Positions 9,333 through 17,986 of a stretch of DNA of 64,000 nucleotides are shown here, in pieces (the stretch's first letter is position 1; every line of letters starts with the position of its first letter). The stretch is from Cellulosimicrobium cellulans. Its GTDB lineage: Bacteria; Actinomycetota; Actinomycetes; Actinomycetales; Cellulomonadaceae. Both the position numbers and the translations under genes were made by a program. The notes beneath the pieces were generated by a model that worked only from the letters and a program-made list of their open reading frames with translations, was not told the DNA's origin and made no database searches. The stretch spans positions 3,472,001-3,536,000 of the forward strand of contig NZ_JAFBCN010000001.1 in NCBI RefSeq assembly GCF_016907755.1, read 5' to 3'.

Positions 9333-10085
9333 ATGGTCGGCGTGACCGCCCCGGAGGAACCCGTCGTCGTCCCGCTCACCACGCCCGAGCTGGTGCGCTC
9401 GCTCCACCACGACGTGCTCGCGCCGTCGTTCCCGCCCGCCGAGCTCGTGGACGTCGACGAGCTCCTCGACGACCACGCGACCGGGCGCCTGCGCAGCCTC
9501 GGCGTGGTGGAGGACGGGCGCGTCGTCGCCGGCGTCGTCGGCGAGTGGTTCCCCGACGCGCGCGTCCTCCTCGTCCTCTACCTCGCGATCGCGCCCGGCC
9601 GGCGCGGCGGCGGGGTCGGCGGCCGGCTCGTCGCCGCGGCGCTCGCCGACTGGCGCACGCTCGACCCGCTCCTCGTCGTCGGGGAGGTCGAGCACCCGGC
9701 CCACCACGCCGGCAGCGAGGCGCACGGCGACCCCGTCGCCCGGCTGCGCTTCTACGCGCGGCTCGGCGCGCGCGTCCTCGCGCTCCCCTACTTCCAGCCC
9801 GGCGACGGCCCCGGCGGCGAGCGCGTCCCGGCGCTCCTCCTCGTGTCGTTCCCGCTGGGCCCGGGCACGCCCGACGACGTCCCGGCAGCGCCCCTGCGTG
9901 CCTTCCTCGCGGAGAACCTCCGCGCGAGCGAGGGCGCGCTGGCCGACGACGCCGCGACCCAGCGCCTGCTCGACGCCGCGTCCGGGGACCGCGTCGCGCT
10001 CGTCGACCCGGCCGACCCCGCAGCCCTCGCGACCGTCCCCGTCGGCCTCCTCTCCCCCGACGAGACCTCCGCGCCCCTGACCTGA
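9333..10085 (+). CDS. GNAT family N-acetyltransferase
   Basis: 250 residues from ATG 9333 (GTG 9342 is an alternative). The acetyl-CoA-binding motif A is visible as LYLAIAPGRRGGGVGGRLVAAAL (about residues 79-101), followed by a strand-helix RLRFYARLGARVL typical of the C-terminal GNAT fold. The protein continues about 60 residues beyond the usual domain end. The acceptor substrate is unknown. It is inserted on the opposite strand between coaD and rsmD, two genes that are usually neighbours, so it may be a later arrival. Confidence 0.8.
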   Translation: MVGVTAPEEPVVVPLTTPELVRSLHHDVLAPSFPPAELVDVDELLDDHATGRLRSLGVVEDGRVVAGVVGEWFPDARVLLVLYLAIAPGRRGGGVGGRLVAAALADWRTLDPLLVVGEVEHPAHHAGSEAHGDPVARLRFYARLGARVLALPYFQPGDGPGGERVPALLLVSFPLGPGTPDDVPAAPLRAFLAENLRASEGALADDAATQRLLDAASGDRVALVDPADPAALATVPVGLLSPDETSAPLT

Positions 10086-10121
10086 CGGCAGCGTCTGCCG
10101 CGACCGCCGTTCCGCGCCGGG

Positions 10122-10146
10122 GACGGGCGACGACCGCACGCTCGGC
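10122..10146 (+). repeat. 25-bp intergenic repeat, shared with 23160-23184
   Basis: This segment, between the acetyltransferase and rsmD, matches 23160-23184 at 24 of 25 positions (one C/T difference); the shared core is GGGCGACGACCGCA. At 23.1 kb it is one arm of a long inverted repeat; here the opposing arm is only weakly recognisable at about 10089-10110, so this looks like a degraded copy of the same intergenic element. Confidence 0.6.
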
Positions 10147-10195
10147 CGGAGCGAGGGGTCCATCCCGCCGGGGCGAGCTCCTTCGGCGCGTGGGT

Positions 10196-10828
10196 CTACG
10201 TCTCGTCGGGGAGCTCGGGGCCGACGAAGTACACCGTCGTCTCGCCGTAGTCCTTGCGCGCGACGACCTCCCAGCCCGACGGCCAGGCCGGCTCGGGGGT
10301 GCGGGTCGAGCGCTCGACGACGACGACGGCGGCCGGGTCGAGGACACCAGGCACCGCGAGGTGGGCGAGCACGCGCTCGAGGGCCTCTGCGGTGACGTCG
10401 TACGGCGGGTCGACGAGCACGAGGTGGTACGGGCCACGGGACGCGCGACCGGTCGGCTTCCCGTCCGCCCCGCCGACCGCCGCCCGCTGCGCCGCGTCCG
10501 CGGCCACGCCGGCGACGAACGTCTCGGCGGGTTGCGCGACGACGTGCACGTTCGACAGGCCGAGGGTCGCGACGTTGCGCCGGGCGACGTCGGCGGCGAC
10601 CCGGGCGGAGTCGACGAGCGTCACGTCGGCGGCGCCGCGGCTCGCGGCCTCCAGTCCGAGCGCGCCCGAGCCGGCGTAGAGGTCGAGGACGTGCGCGTCG
10701 ACGACGACACCGAGGTGCTCGAGCCGGGAGAAGATCGCCTCGCGGACGCGCTCGCTCGTCGGCCGCGTCCCGCGGGGCGGGACCTGCAGGGTGCGCCCAC
10801 CGACTGTTCCCGCCACGATCCTCGTCAC
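10196..10828 (-). CDS. rsmD: 16S rRNA (guanine(966)-N(2))-methyltransferase
   Basis: 210 residues. SAM-dependent methyltransferase that modifies G966 of 16S rRNA. The N-terminal MTRIVAGTVGGRTLQVPPRGTR is family-typical, the SAM-binding motif I is LDLYAGSGALGLEAASRGA and the catalytic motif IV is LVDPPYDV. GTG 10828 has TAGGGT (complement of 10835-10840) 6 nt upstream, a leaderless configuration. An internal loop rich in Ala/Gly (about 110-130) is longer than usual. Follows recG, which is transcribed in the same direction on its far side. Confidence 0.95.
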   Translation of the reverse strand: MTRIVAGTVGGRTLQVPPRGTRPTSERVREAIFSRLEHLGVVVDAHVLDLYAGSGALGLEAASRGAADVTLVDSARVAADVARRNVATLGLSNVHVVAQPAETFVAGVAADAAQRAAVGGADGKPTGRASRGPYHLVLVDPPYDVTAEALERVLAHLAVPGVLDPAAVVVVERSTRTPEPAWPSGWEVVARKDYGETTVYFVGPELPDET

Positions 10829-10943
10829 GCGCCCACCCTACGCACGGGTCGCGGCGCGCGACGCACGCGGCACCTCCGTCGCGACGCGCCCGGCCGCGGC
10901 GCGACCGGACCGCGACCCGGGCGGAGGCGGTCGCTCTCCCCCG

Positions 10944-13202
10944 TCACGCTCGTTCGAGGAACTCCTCGCGCTCGGGGTCGAGCTGGTCGCGGATCGCGGC
11001 GGCGAGCACGGGGTGGTCGGTCAGGTCGGGGTCCTCCGCCACGACGGCGGCCGCGTCGGTGCGCGCGGTCGCGATGACGTCGGCATCCTTGACGACGCGC
11101 AGGAGCCGTAGGGAGCTCGCACGCCCCGACTGCGCGGCGCCGAGGACGTCCCCCTCGCTGCGCAGCTCGAGGTCGACGGTCGCGAGCTCGAACCCGTCGG
11201 TGGTGCGCGCGAGGGTCTCGACGCGGGTCGCGGCGGGCGTGCCGGGCTGCGCGGTCGAGACGAGCAGGCACAGCCCGGCCGCGGAGCCGCGGCCGACGCG
11301 CCCGCGGAGCTGGTGGAGCTGGGAGATCCCGAACCGGTCCGCGTCGAGCACGACCATCGCCGTCGCCTCGGGGACGTCGACGCCGACCTCGACGACGGTC
11401 GTCGAGACGAGGACCTGGACGGCGCCGGACGCGAAGTCGGCCATCACGGCGTCCTTGTCCGCCGGGGCCATCTGCCCGTGCAGCACCCCGACGTCGAGCC
11501 CCGCGAGCCGCGGGTGGCCGCGCAGCTCCTCGGCGACCTCGAGCACGGCCCGCAGGGGCGCGCGGTCCGAGGCGTCCGGGGCGTCGGGATCGAGGAGGAA
11601 GTCGGGCACCTCGTCGAAGTCGTCGGTCCCCGTGGGCGGCCCCTCCGCGTCCGGCTCGTCCGGATGGATGCGCGCGCACACCACGTACGCGCGGTGCCCG
11701 GCGTCGACCTCCTCGCGCACGCGCGCCCAGGTGCGCTCCATCCAGGCCTCGTTGCCGGCGGGCACGACGTGGGTCGTGATGCCCGCGCGTCCGGCCGGGA
11801 TCTCCGTGAGCGACGACGTCTCGAGGTCGCCGAACACGGTCATCGCGACGGTCCGCGGGATGGGGGTCGCGGTCATGACGAGCAGGTGCGGGGCCGTGCG
11901 GGCCTTGGCACGCAGGGCGTCGCGCTGCTCGACCCCGAACCGGTGCTGCTCGTCCACGACGACGAGGCCGAGGTCGGCGAACTGCACGTTCTCGGACAGC
12001 AGCGCGTGCGTGCCGACGACGATCCCCGCCGCCCCGCTCGCAGCGTCCAGCAGGGCCTCCTTGCGGGCGGCGGCGCCGAGCGACCCCGTGAGGAGCGCCA
12101 CACGCGTCCCGTGCTCGGCGCCCCCGAGGAACCCGCCCTCCGCGAGCGGCCCGAGCAGCGCGCGCAGGGTGCGCGCGTGCTGCGCGGCGAGCACCTCGGT
12201 CGGGGCCAGGAGCGCCGCCTGCCCGCCGGCGTCGATCACCTGGAGCATGGCGCGCAGCGCGACGACCGTCTTCCCAGAGCCCACCTCGCCCTGCAGGAGC
12301 CGCTGCATGGGCCGCGCGAGCGCGAGGTCCGCCGCGATCTCCGCCCCGACCTCACGCTGGCCCGTCGTCAGCGTGAACGGGAGGGCGGCGTCGAAGTCGG
12401 CGAGGATGCTCGGCTCCCCCGGTCCGCGGGGAGGGCGGGCCGTCGCCGGCTCGGCCGCGGCGCGGGCGCGGCGTTGGGCGAGCGCCGCCTGCAGGACGAA
12501 CGCCTCCTCGTACCGCAGCCGGTCGCGGCCCCGCCGCCACTGCTTCTCGTCGTAGGGCTCGTGCACGTCGCGCAGCGCCTCGAGCCGCGTCCCGAGCCCG
12601 TGCCGCTCGCGGACGGCGTCCGGCAGCGGGTCCGGGACGTCCTCCTCGCGGAGCGGGTCGAGCACGGTGCGCACCGCGGGCTGGATCTTCCAGCTCGGGA
12701 TGCTCGCGCTCGCGGGGTAGATGGGGATGGGCCGGCTCGCCTCGAGCACGGCGCTCTCCGCGTCCTCGGCGTCGTCGTCGACCCCGATGATCTTGTAGTC
12801 GGGGTGCGTGAGCTGCCGCGTGCCGCGGTACAGCCCGACCACCCCCGTGAAGAGCCCGTGCCGTCCCGGGGCGAGCCGCTGCTCGTGGTAGCGCAGGACG
12901 TTCGGGCTCTTGGCGAAGAACGTGAGCGAGAGCTGCTGCGGGCCGTCGGTCACGACCGCCTCGAGGATCGCGCCCGCACGGTTGCGCATGCGCCGGACGG
13001 TCGCGCTGCGGACCTGCGCGACGATCGTCACGTGCTCGCCGAGCGCGAGGCCCCCGAGGTCCGTGAGGCGCCCCGGGTCCCCGTAGCGTCGGGGGTAGTG
13101 GCGCAAGAGGTCCCCGACGGTCTCGAGGCCCAGCTTCGCCAGCGGGCCCGCGCTGCGCGTGCCGACCGCGCGGGTCAGCGGCTCGGACAGGCGGTCGCTC
13201 AT
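10944..13202 (-). CDS. recG: ATP-dependent DNA helicase RecG
   Basis: 752 residues. Branch-migrating helicase that remodels stalled forks and Holliday junctions. An N-terminal OB/wedge domain (about 60-160) precedes the helicase core: motif I GEVGSGKTVVALRA, motif Ia APTEVLAAQHA, motif II VVDEQHRFG (DEQH box), motif III MTATPIPRT, motif V VSTTVVEVGVDVPEAT and motif VI QLRGRVGRG. An acidic insert around 490-530 is actinobacterial in style. ATG 13202 overlaps the stop of the DAK2 gene (ATGA), so the two are translationally coupled, as in many actinobacteria. Confidence 0.97.
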   Translation of the reverse strand: MSDRLSEPLTRAVGTRSAGPLAKLGLETVGDLLRHYPRRYGDPGRLTDLGGLALGEHVTIVAQVRSATVRRMRNRAGAILEAVVTDGPQQLSLTFFAKSPNVLRYHEQRLAPGRHGLFTGVVGLYRGTRQLTHPDYKIIGVDDDAEDAESAVLEASRPIPIYPASASIPSWKIQPAVRTVLDPLREEDVPDPLPDAVRERHGLGTRLEALRDVHEPYDEKQWRRGRDRLRYEEAFVLQAALAQRRARAAAEPATARPPRGPGEPSILADFDAALPFTLTTGQREVGAEIAADLALARPMQRLLQGEVGSGKTVVALRAMLQVIDAGGQAALLAPTEVLAAQHARTLRALLGPLAEGGFLGGAEHGTRVALLTGSLGAAARKEALLDAASGAAGIVVGTHALLSENVQFADLGLVVVDEQHRFGVEQRDALRAKARTAPHLLVMTATPIPRTVAMTVFGDLETSSLTEIPAGRAGITTHVVPAGNEAWMERTWARVREEVDAGHRAYVVCARIHPDEPDAEGPPTGTDDFDEVPDFLLDPDAPDASDRAPLRAVLEVAEELRGHPRLAGLDVGVLHGQMAPADKDAVMADFASGAVQVLVSTTVVEVGVDVPEATAMVVLDADRFGISQLHQLRGRVGRGSAAGLCLLVSTAQPGTPAATRVETLARTTDGFELATVDLELRSEGDVLGAAQSGRASSLRLLRVVKDADVIATARTDAAAVVAEDPDLTDHPVLAAAIRDQLDPEREEFLERA

Positions 13203-15097
13203 CGCTCGGCCTCCACGGTGTCCTCCCTGTCGTCGCCCTCGGCCTCCGGCCCCTCGACGGCGACCGTCACCACACCGCCGTCGCGCCCCGAGCGCAGGAG
13301 CACGACCTCGGCGCCGCCCTCGGTAGCGTGCGCCGCGAGCGCGTCGAGGGCCACGGCCGGCACGTCGTCGTCGGCGAGCACCGTGACGAGCGCGCCGAGG
13401 GGCGCCAGGAGCGGTCGGAGCAGGTCCGTCAGCCGCTGCACCAGCTCCGACGCGGGCACCCCCGTGGCGCCGAGACGGGCCCACCGGACGGCGGCGAGCG
13501 CCGAGCGGGCCGCGTCGAGCCGCTGCGCGGCAGCGGGCTCCACGAGCTGGGCGGCGGCGAGCGCCACCGCGACGTGCACGTCGGTCGACGCGGGCAGCAC
13601 CTCGAGCGTCTCGACCCCGTCGTCGCGCAGGGTCGCGCGCAGGGCTGCGACGTCGTCCTCGGCGAGGTCCGCACCGGGCAGGAGCGCGACGTGCGTCGCG
13701 CGGGCGTCGACCGCGACACGGCGCAGGGCGGTCAGGTCGAGCGGGCCGGGGCCCTCCCGCAGCAGCACGACGGCGCCCGCCCGGGCGAGGTCCGCGACGA
13801 GCCCGGGCGCCGCCGTCACCGCGACCAGCCCCGGGCCGCCCGCCGCCGCGGGTGCGCCCGCCTCGGCGTCGTGCGGCCCGTCGGCAGCGGTGTCCAGGAC
13901 GTGGCCCTGCTCGTGGCGCCCCGGGAGGTGCCGGACCCGCACCTGGCGCAGCACCACGTCGTCCCCCGCCGTGGGCGTCGGGTCCTCCGTGCGGTCGTCC
14001 CGCGCGGACCGCACGGTCGCGAGCGCGGCACGCCCGACGGCGACCGCGGCCATCGGGTCGTCGGTGTGGACGTGCGCCTGCCAGAGGCCCGAGCCGTGGT
14101 CCCCCGGACCGCCCACCACGACGACGGAGTCGCCGATCCGCGCGAGCTCCGCACGCAGGGGCTCGGCGGGGTCCGCGACGGGCCCGCCCGCGGGGTGCGC
14201 CGGGCCGCCCACCGGGACGTCGACCACGTACATCACCTCGAACTCGCCCCCCTCGTGGTCGGCCTGCGGTCCGGCGCCCGCCGCCCCGGGCGAGCCCGGC
14301 ACCGGCACCATGCCGGCCATCATGCCGAGCACCTCCGACACGCCCGCCCCCGCGGACCGGGCGTCGTCGTGCCCGCCGAGCGCGCGGACCGGGACGGTGC
14401 CGGAGGCCGCGGCGTCGTCCCCCGGTGCGGACCCCGGGGCGCGGGCGTCGAGCGCCGCGACGAGCGCGCCGAGGACGAGCACCAGGCCGAGGGCTCCGGC
14501 GTCCAGGACCTGCGCCCGGGCGAGCACGTCGAGCTCGCCGGTGCTGCGCAGCGCCGCGGCCCGCGCCCCGTCCCGGGCCGCGGCCGCGACGACCGCGGGC
14601 GAGGAGGCGCCGGGACCCTCCGTCGCGGCCCCGGCCGCGCGGGCGGCGGCGTCGGCCGCCGTGAGGATCGTGCCGGGCGCGGGGCGGGCCACCGCTCCGC
14701 GGGCGGTGCGGGCGGCGTGGTCGAGGCCGGTCGCGAGCGCGGCACCGGTCACGGTCCGGTGCTCGGCGAGCGCGAGCGCGAGCCCGCGGAGGTACTCGCT
14801 GAGGATGACGCCCGAGTTGCCGCGCGCACCGACGAGGGCGCCTCGGGCCAGGCGCACAAGCAGGTCGCCGGCGCCGCCCGCCGTGCCCTCGTCGGCCGCT
14901 CCCGCCGCGTCGCCGGCAGGCAGCGCGCGGACCGCGTCGAGGAGCGTGAGGTACATGTTGGTGCCCGTGTCCGCGTCCGCGACGGGGAAGACGTTCACGC
15001 GGTCGAGCGACTCGCGCGCGGCGGCGAGCGCGCGGACGCCACCGTGGCCCCACGCGACGACGGCGACGGCGTCGACCACGTCGGCTCCGGGGCTCAC
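13199..15097 (-). CDS. DAK2 domain protein (FakA/DhaL-like fatty acid kinase)
   Basis: 632 residues. The N-terminal DhaL domain has the ADP/Mg-binding motif NVFPVADADTGTNM (about 35-48) and GARGNSGVILSEYLRG; the C-terminal half matches the DegV-associated FakA-type regulatory and scaffold region, with long Ala/Gly-rich linkers. In Firmicutes the equivalent protein is FakA, which phosphorylates fatty acids bound by FakB. No FakB (DegV) gene is in the window. GTG 15097 was chosen as start because the sequence upstream is low-complexity Arg/Pro. Coupled to recG, divergent from rpmB. Confidence 0.85.
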   Translation of the reverse strand: MSPGADVVDAVAVVAWGHGGVRALAAARESLDRVNVFPVADADTGTNMYLTLLDAVRALPAGDAAGAADEGTAGGAGDLLVRLARGALVGARGNSGVILSEYLRGLALALAEHRTVTGAALATGLDHAARTARGAVARPAPGTILTAADAAARAAGAATEGPGASSPAVVAAAARDGARAAALRSTGELDVLARAQVLDAGALGLVLVLGALVAALDARAPGSAPGDDAAASGTVPVRALGGHDDARSAGAGVSEVLGMMAGMVPVPGSPGAAGAGPQADHEGGEFEVMYVVDVPVGGPAHPAGGPVADPAEPLRAELARIGDSVVVVGGPGDHGSGLWQAHVHTDDPMAAVAVGRAALATVRSARDDRTEDPTPTAGDDVVLRQVRVRHLPGRHEQGHVLDTAADGPHDAEAGAPAAAGGPGLVAVTAAPGLVADLARAGAVVLLREGPGPLDLTALRRVAVDARATHVALLPGADLAEDDVAALRATLRDDGVETLEVLPASTDVHVAVALAAAQLVEPAAAQRLDAARSALAAVRWARLGATGVPASELVQRLTDLLRPLLAPLGALVTVLADDDVPAVALDALAAHATEGGAEVVLLRSGRDGGVVTVAVEGPEAEGDDREDTVEAER

Positions 15098-15418
15098 GTC
15101 GGTCCGGCTCCTCGCACTCGGGGGCGACCGGGCCGGTCGGCCGGGCGGTCGGACGGCACCGCGGGCCGTCGGGACCACGGTAGTCAACCGCGCGCGCCGC
15201 CGGGGCGCGCGGTGGGCCATGCTGGCCGTCCGAGAGTGTGACGAGCGCCCGGTTTGAGCTCGGGCCCTCGGATCGGCTACCCTGACGAGGTTGCCCGGGT
15301 GCTTCGCGCGCCCTCGACACCGTCGAGGAGCCGCCGAGGAACACCGGGCGAGACACCCTACAGACCATTCAGGACGTCGCCGCTGCGTGCGCGACGTGCA
15401 CGACGATCAGGAGAAACC
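15098..15418. promoter_or_regulatory. Divergent promoters of DAK2-recG operon and rpmB
   Basis: 321 bp without a gene. Rightward, TTGAGC (15254-15259) and TACCCT (15278-15283), 18 bp apart, form a good promoter for rpmB, giving a leader of about 130 nt that includes a small TCGA-rich stem around 15317-15330. Leftward, TACCGT (complement of 15176-15181) is a possible -10 for the DAK2 gene with an 80-nt leader. I see no riboswitch or zinc-uptake-regulator box. Confidence 0.55.
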
Positions 15419-15610
15419 GTGGCTGCCAACTGCGACGTCTGCGGCAAGGGCCCGGGCTTCGGGCACAGCATCTCGCACTCCCACATCCGGACGAAGCGCC
15501 GCTGGAACCCGAACATCCAGCGCGTGCGCGCCGTGGTCGCGGGGACGCCCAAGCGTCTCAACGTGTGCACCTCCTGCCTCAAGGCCGGGAAGGTCACCCG
15601 TCCCGCCTGA
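15419..15610 (+). CDS. rpmB: 50S ribosomal protein L28
   Basis: 63 residues beginning VAANCDVCGKGPGFG, with the family block RTKRRWNPNIQRVR. Two CxxC pairs (CDVC at 5-8 and CTSC at 50-53) mark the zinc-binding C+ form. The start is GTG 15419 with AGGAG 6 bp upstream; the longer in-frame reading from 15254 is the untranslated leader. Followed by a strong hairpin terminator, so it is monocistronic. Confidence 0.97.
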   Translation: MAANCDVCGKGPGFGHSISHSHIRTKRRWNPNIQRVRAVVAGTPKRLNVCTSCLKAGKVTRPA

Positions 15611-15625
15611 GCATCGCGAGACCGT

Positions 15626-15663
15626 GACGAGAGCGTCTGCCGGATCCGGCAGGCGCTCTCGTC
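15626..15663 (+). terminator. Terminator after rpmB
   Basis: A 19-bp inverted repeat with one mismatch centred on GGATCC (arms begin GACGAGAGCG and end CGCTCTCGTC), directly downstream of rpmB. There is no long T-run, as is usual for high-GC actinobacteria. Confidence 0.8.
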
Positions 15664-15771
15664 GTCTCTGCACGTCGGACCGGTGACCGCCGGTCCTCGA
15701 GATGCGGAGATCTCCTGAAGATCGGGACAAACCGGTTTGGCGGATCCGGGCCGCGGTGGCAGTCTTTGTGC

Positions 15772-16287
15772 ATGGTGACGGAACTGAGCGAGGTAACCAT
15801 CCGCCCGGCCGCTCCCGCGGACGCGAGCGCCATCGCAGCCGTGCACATCGCGTCCTGGAGGGGCGCGTACGCCGGTATCGTGCCCGACGAGTACCTGGCC
15901 TCGCTCGACCACGACCAGCGCGAGCAGCACTGGGTCCAGAGCCTCGCGACCCCCGGCGCCCGCACGTGGCTCGCCGACGCCGACGGGCGCACGATCGGCT
16001 TCGCCACCCTCGGTCCCAGCCGCGACGAGGACGCCGAGCCGGGCGACCTCGAGATCTTCGCCATCTACCTGGACCCCGAGTCCTGGGGGCGCGGCGTCGC
16101 GCGCGACCTCATGCGCACCATGCTCGGCGAGGTGCGTCCCGGCACGACCGTCACGCTCTGGGTCCTCGAGGACGCGGAGCGCGCGCGCCGCTTCTACCGT
16201 CGCCACGGCTTCACGCCGGACGGCGTCGAGCGCCGTGACGACATCGGCGGCAAGGACCTCACCGCCGTCCGCTACCGCCGGGGCTGA
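15772..16287 (+). CDS. GNAT family N-acetyltransferase
   Basis: 171 residues from ATG 15772 (TTG 15766 and GTG 15775 are alternatives). A standard single-domain GNAT protein: VTIRPAAPADASAIAAVHIASWRGAY at the N-terminus, the IFAIYLDPESWGRGVARDLM acetyl-CoA loop (about 95-114), and ARRFYRRHGFTPDG near the end. The opening resembles RimI-like or small-molecule acetyltransferases of the WRGAYAG type. The substrate is unknown. It is convergent with thiL, with a gap of only 9 bp. Confidence 0.85.
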   Translation: MVTELSEVTIRPAAPADASAIAAVHIASWRGAYAGIVPDEYLASLDHDQREQHWVQSLATPGARTWLADADGRTIGFATLGPSRDEDAEPGDLEIFAIYLDPESWGRGVARDLMRTMLGEVRPGTTVTLWVLEDAERARRFYRRHGFTPDGVERRDDIGGKDLTAVRYRRG

Positions 16288-16296
16288 CCACCGCGC

Positions 16297-17343
16297 TCAG
16301 GCGCGGAAGTGGTCCCATCCCGTCGCGCGGTGCGCGACGCGCCCGTCGACCCGCACGCCGGCGCCGTCGCCGTCCACGGTGCGCACCGTGCCGATCGCCC
16401 GGAACGCGTCGGGCAGGTCGGCGTCGGCGGGGAACGTCGCGAGCAGCGCGTGGTCCTCGCCTCCCGACAGCACCCAGCCCTCGGCGAGGTCGCCGACGTC
16501 CGCCCCGGCGTCGCCGTCCGTCGCGGCGTCGCCGTCCCCGCTCGCGGCGTCCTCGCGCGCGCCGTCGAGCGCGGCCGCCACCGCGCGCAGGCGGTCGCGG
16601 TCCGCACGCAGAGCGGCGAGCTCCAGGTCCACGACGACGCCGCTGGCCCGCGCCATCCGTCCCGCGTCCCGCAGCAGCCCGTCGGACACGTCCATCATCG
16701 CCGTCGCGCCGGCGTCGGCGGCCACGGGCCCCGCGGCGAGCGGAGGGTCGGGACGCAGGTGCGCGAGGACGAGCGTGTCGTCGAGGTCCGCCCGGTCGGC
16801 GTCGAGCAGCGCGAGACCTGCCGCTGACCGGCCCAGGCTCCCCGCGAGGGCGACGACGTCGCCCTCGCGGGCGCCGGAGCGCAGCACAGGCTCGCGGCCC
16901 TCGAGGTCGCCGTGGACGGTGACCGCGACGACGACCTGGTCCCCTCCTGAGAGGTCCCCGCCGACGACCGCGGCACCGAGGGGCGCGCAGGCGTCGGCGA
17001 GCCCTCGCGCGAGGCCGGTGACCCAGTCGACGGGCAGGTCGCCCGGCATGACGAGCGAGACGACGAGCGCCGCAGGGCGCGCGCCCATCGACACCACGTC
17101 GGCGAGGTTCTGCACCGCGGCACGCCACCCGACGTCGTACCCGGAGGACCAGCGCCGCCGGAAGTGCCGGTCCTCGACGAGGACGTCGGTCGACACGACG
17201 TAGCGGCCGTCCGGCGCCGCGACGACGGCGCAGTCGTCCCCCGGCCCGACGAGGGTGGTCGGCGCGGTGGGCAGCAGAGGGAAGATCCGGGCGAGGAGCG
17301 CCTCCTCGGGCACGTCGCGGACCAGCAGGGGCGTCTCGCTCAC
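16297..17343 (-). CDS. thiL: Thiamine-monophosphate kinase
   Basis: 348 residues. Phosphorylates thiamine monophosphate to the active cofactor thiamine diphosphate. The ATP-grasp-like AIRS fold motifs are visible: VGPGDDCAVV (about 33-42), STDVLVEDRHF, the VVGGDLSGGD turn and MMDVSDGLLRDAGRM. An acidic insert of about 20 residues around 265-285 is unusual. GTG 17343 has TAGGGT (complement of 17350-17355) 6 nt upstream, suggesting a leaderless transcript; it is divergent from the DUF3515 gene, whose own -10 lies in the same 64-bp gap. Confidence 0.95.
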   Translation of the reverse strand: MSETPLLVRDVPEEALLARIFPLLPTAPTTLVGPGDDCAVVAAPDGRYVVSTDVLVEDRHFRRRWSSGYDVGWRAAVQNLADVVSMGARPAALVVSLVMPGDLPVDWVTGLARGLADACAPLGAAVVGGDLSGGDQVVVAVTVHGDLEGREPVLRSGAREGDVVALAGSLGRSAAGLALLDADRADLDDTLVLAHLRPDPPLAAGPVAADAGATAMMDVSDGLLRDAGRMARASGVVVDLELAALRADRDRLRAVAAALDGAREDAASGDGDAATDGDAGADVGDLAEGWVLSGGEDHALLATFPADADLPDAFRAIGTVRTVDGDGAGVRVDGRVAHRATGWDHFRA

Positions 17344-17407
17344 GCCGCCACCCTAGTCGCCGCCCGGGCGGTCACGGGCACCCTCCGCGGGCCGCTACGG
17401 TGGTCGC

Positions 17408-17962
17408 GTGCTCGACGCCGTCCCTCCCGCCTCGCCGTCCACCCGCCCCGGTCCGTCCCGGCCCCGCCGGTCGCGCCCCCTGACCCGGACCGTCGCCGTG
17501 CCGGCGCTCCTCGGCGTCGTCGCGGCGACCGCCGCGTGCGCACCGAGCATCGGCGTCCCGGTGGCGGACGACGCCCAGAACCCGCTGTGCGCGGACGTCG
17601 TGCTCGCGCTGCCGGAGACCCTCGGCGAGGACCTGGCGAAGGTCGGCACGACGAGCCAGGCCACCGCGGCCTGGGGCGAGCCGGGCGCCGCGGTGACGCT
17701 GCGGTGCGGCGTCGAGGTGCCCGGACCGACGACGACGACGTGCCAGAGCGTCGAGTCCGACGGCGGCACCGTGGACTGGCTCGTCGTCGAGGACGAGGGC
17801 ACGTGGACGTTCACGACCTACGGGCGCGACCCCGCGGTGCAGGTCGTCGTGCCGCCGGCCGTGACCGAGGACCACTCCACGTCGTTCATCGCGGACCTGG
17901 GCCGTGCGGTCATGGAGGTCCCGCAGACGCGCGCGTGCGTCGGTACGGGCGACGTCGGCTGA
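17408..17962 (+). CDS. DUF3515 family putative lipoprotein
   Basis: 184 residues. After a Pro/Arg-rich N-terminus, a hydrophobic segment ends in a lipobox-like TAAC (Cys about 44), so it is probably exported and lipid-anchored. The rest, with conserved Cys residues (NPLCADVV, LRCGVEV, TTCQSV, RACVG) and the WLVVEDEGTWTFTTYGRDPAV block, matches the actinobacterial DUF3515 family, usually found between ddl and thiL as here. GTG 17408 lies 6 nt after TACGGT (17396-17401), a leaderless start. Function unknown. Confidence 0.85.
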   Translation: MLDAVPPASPSTRPGPSRPRRSRPLTRTVAVPALLGVVAATAACAPSIGVPVADDAQNPLCADVVLALPETLGEDLAKVGTTSQATAAWGEPGAAVTLRCGVEVPGPTTTTCQSVESDGGTVDWLVVEDEGTWTFTTYGRDPAVQVVVPPAVTEDHSTSFIADLGRAVMEVPQTRACVGTGDVG

Positions 17963-17986
17963 GCCCGGCGGGTCGTCGCGGAGGGG

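Noticed and set aside
10944-15368. A single 1,474-residue gene covering recG and DAK2
   Set aside because: The upstream two-thirds of this frame is Arg-rich low-complexity sequence lying out of frame over the DAK2 gene; RecG starts at ATG 13202.
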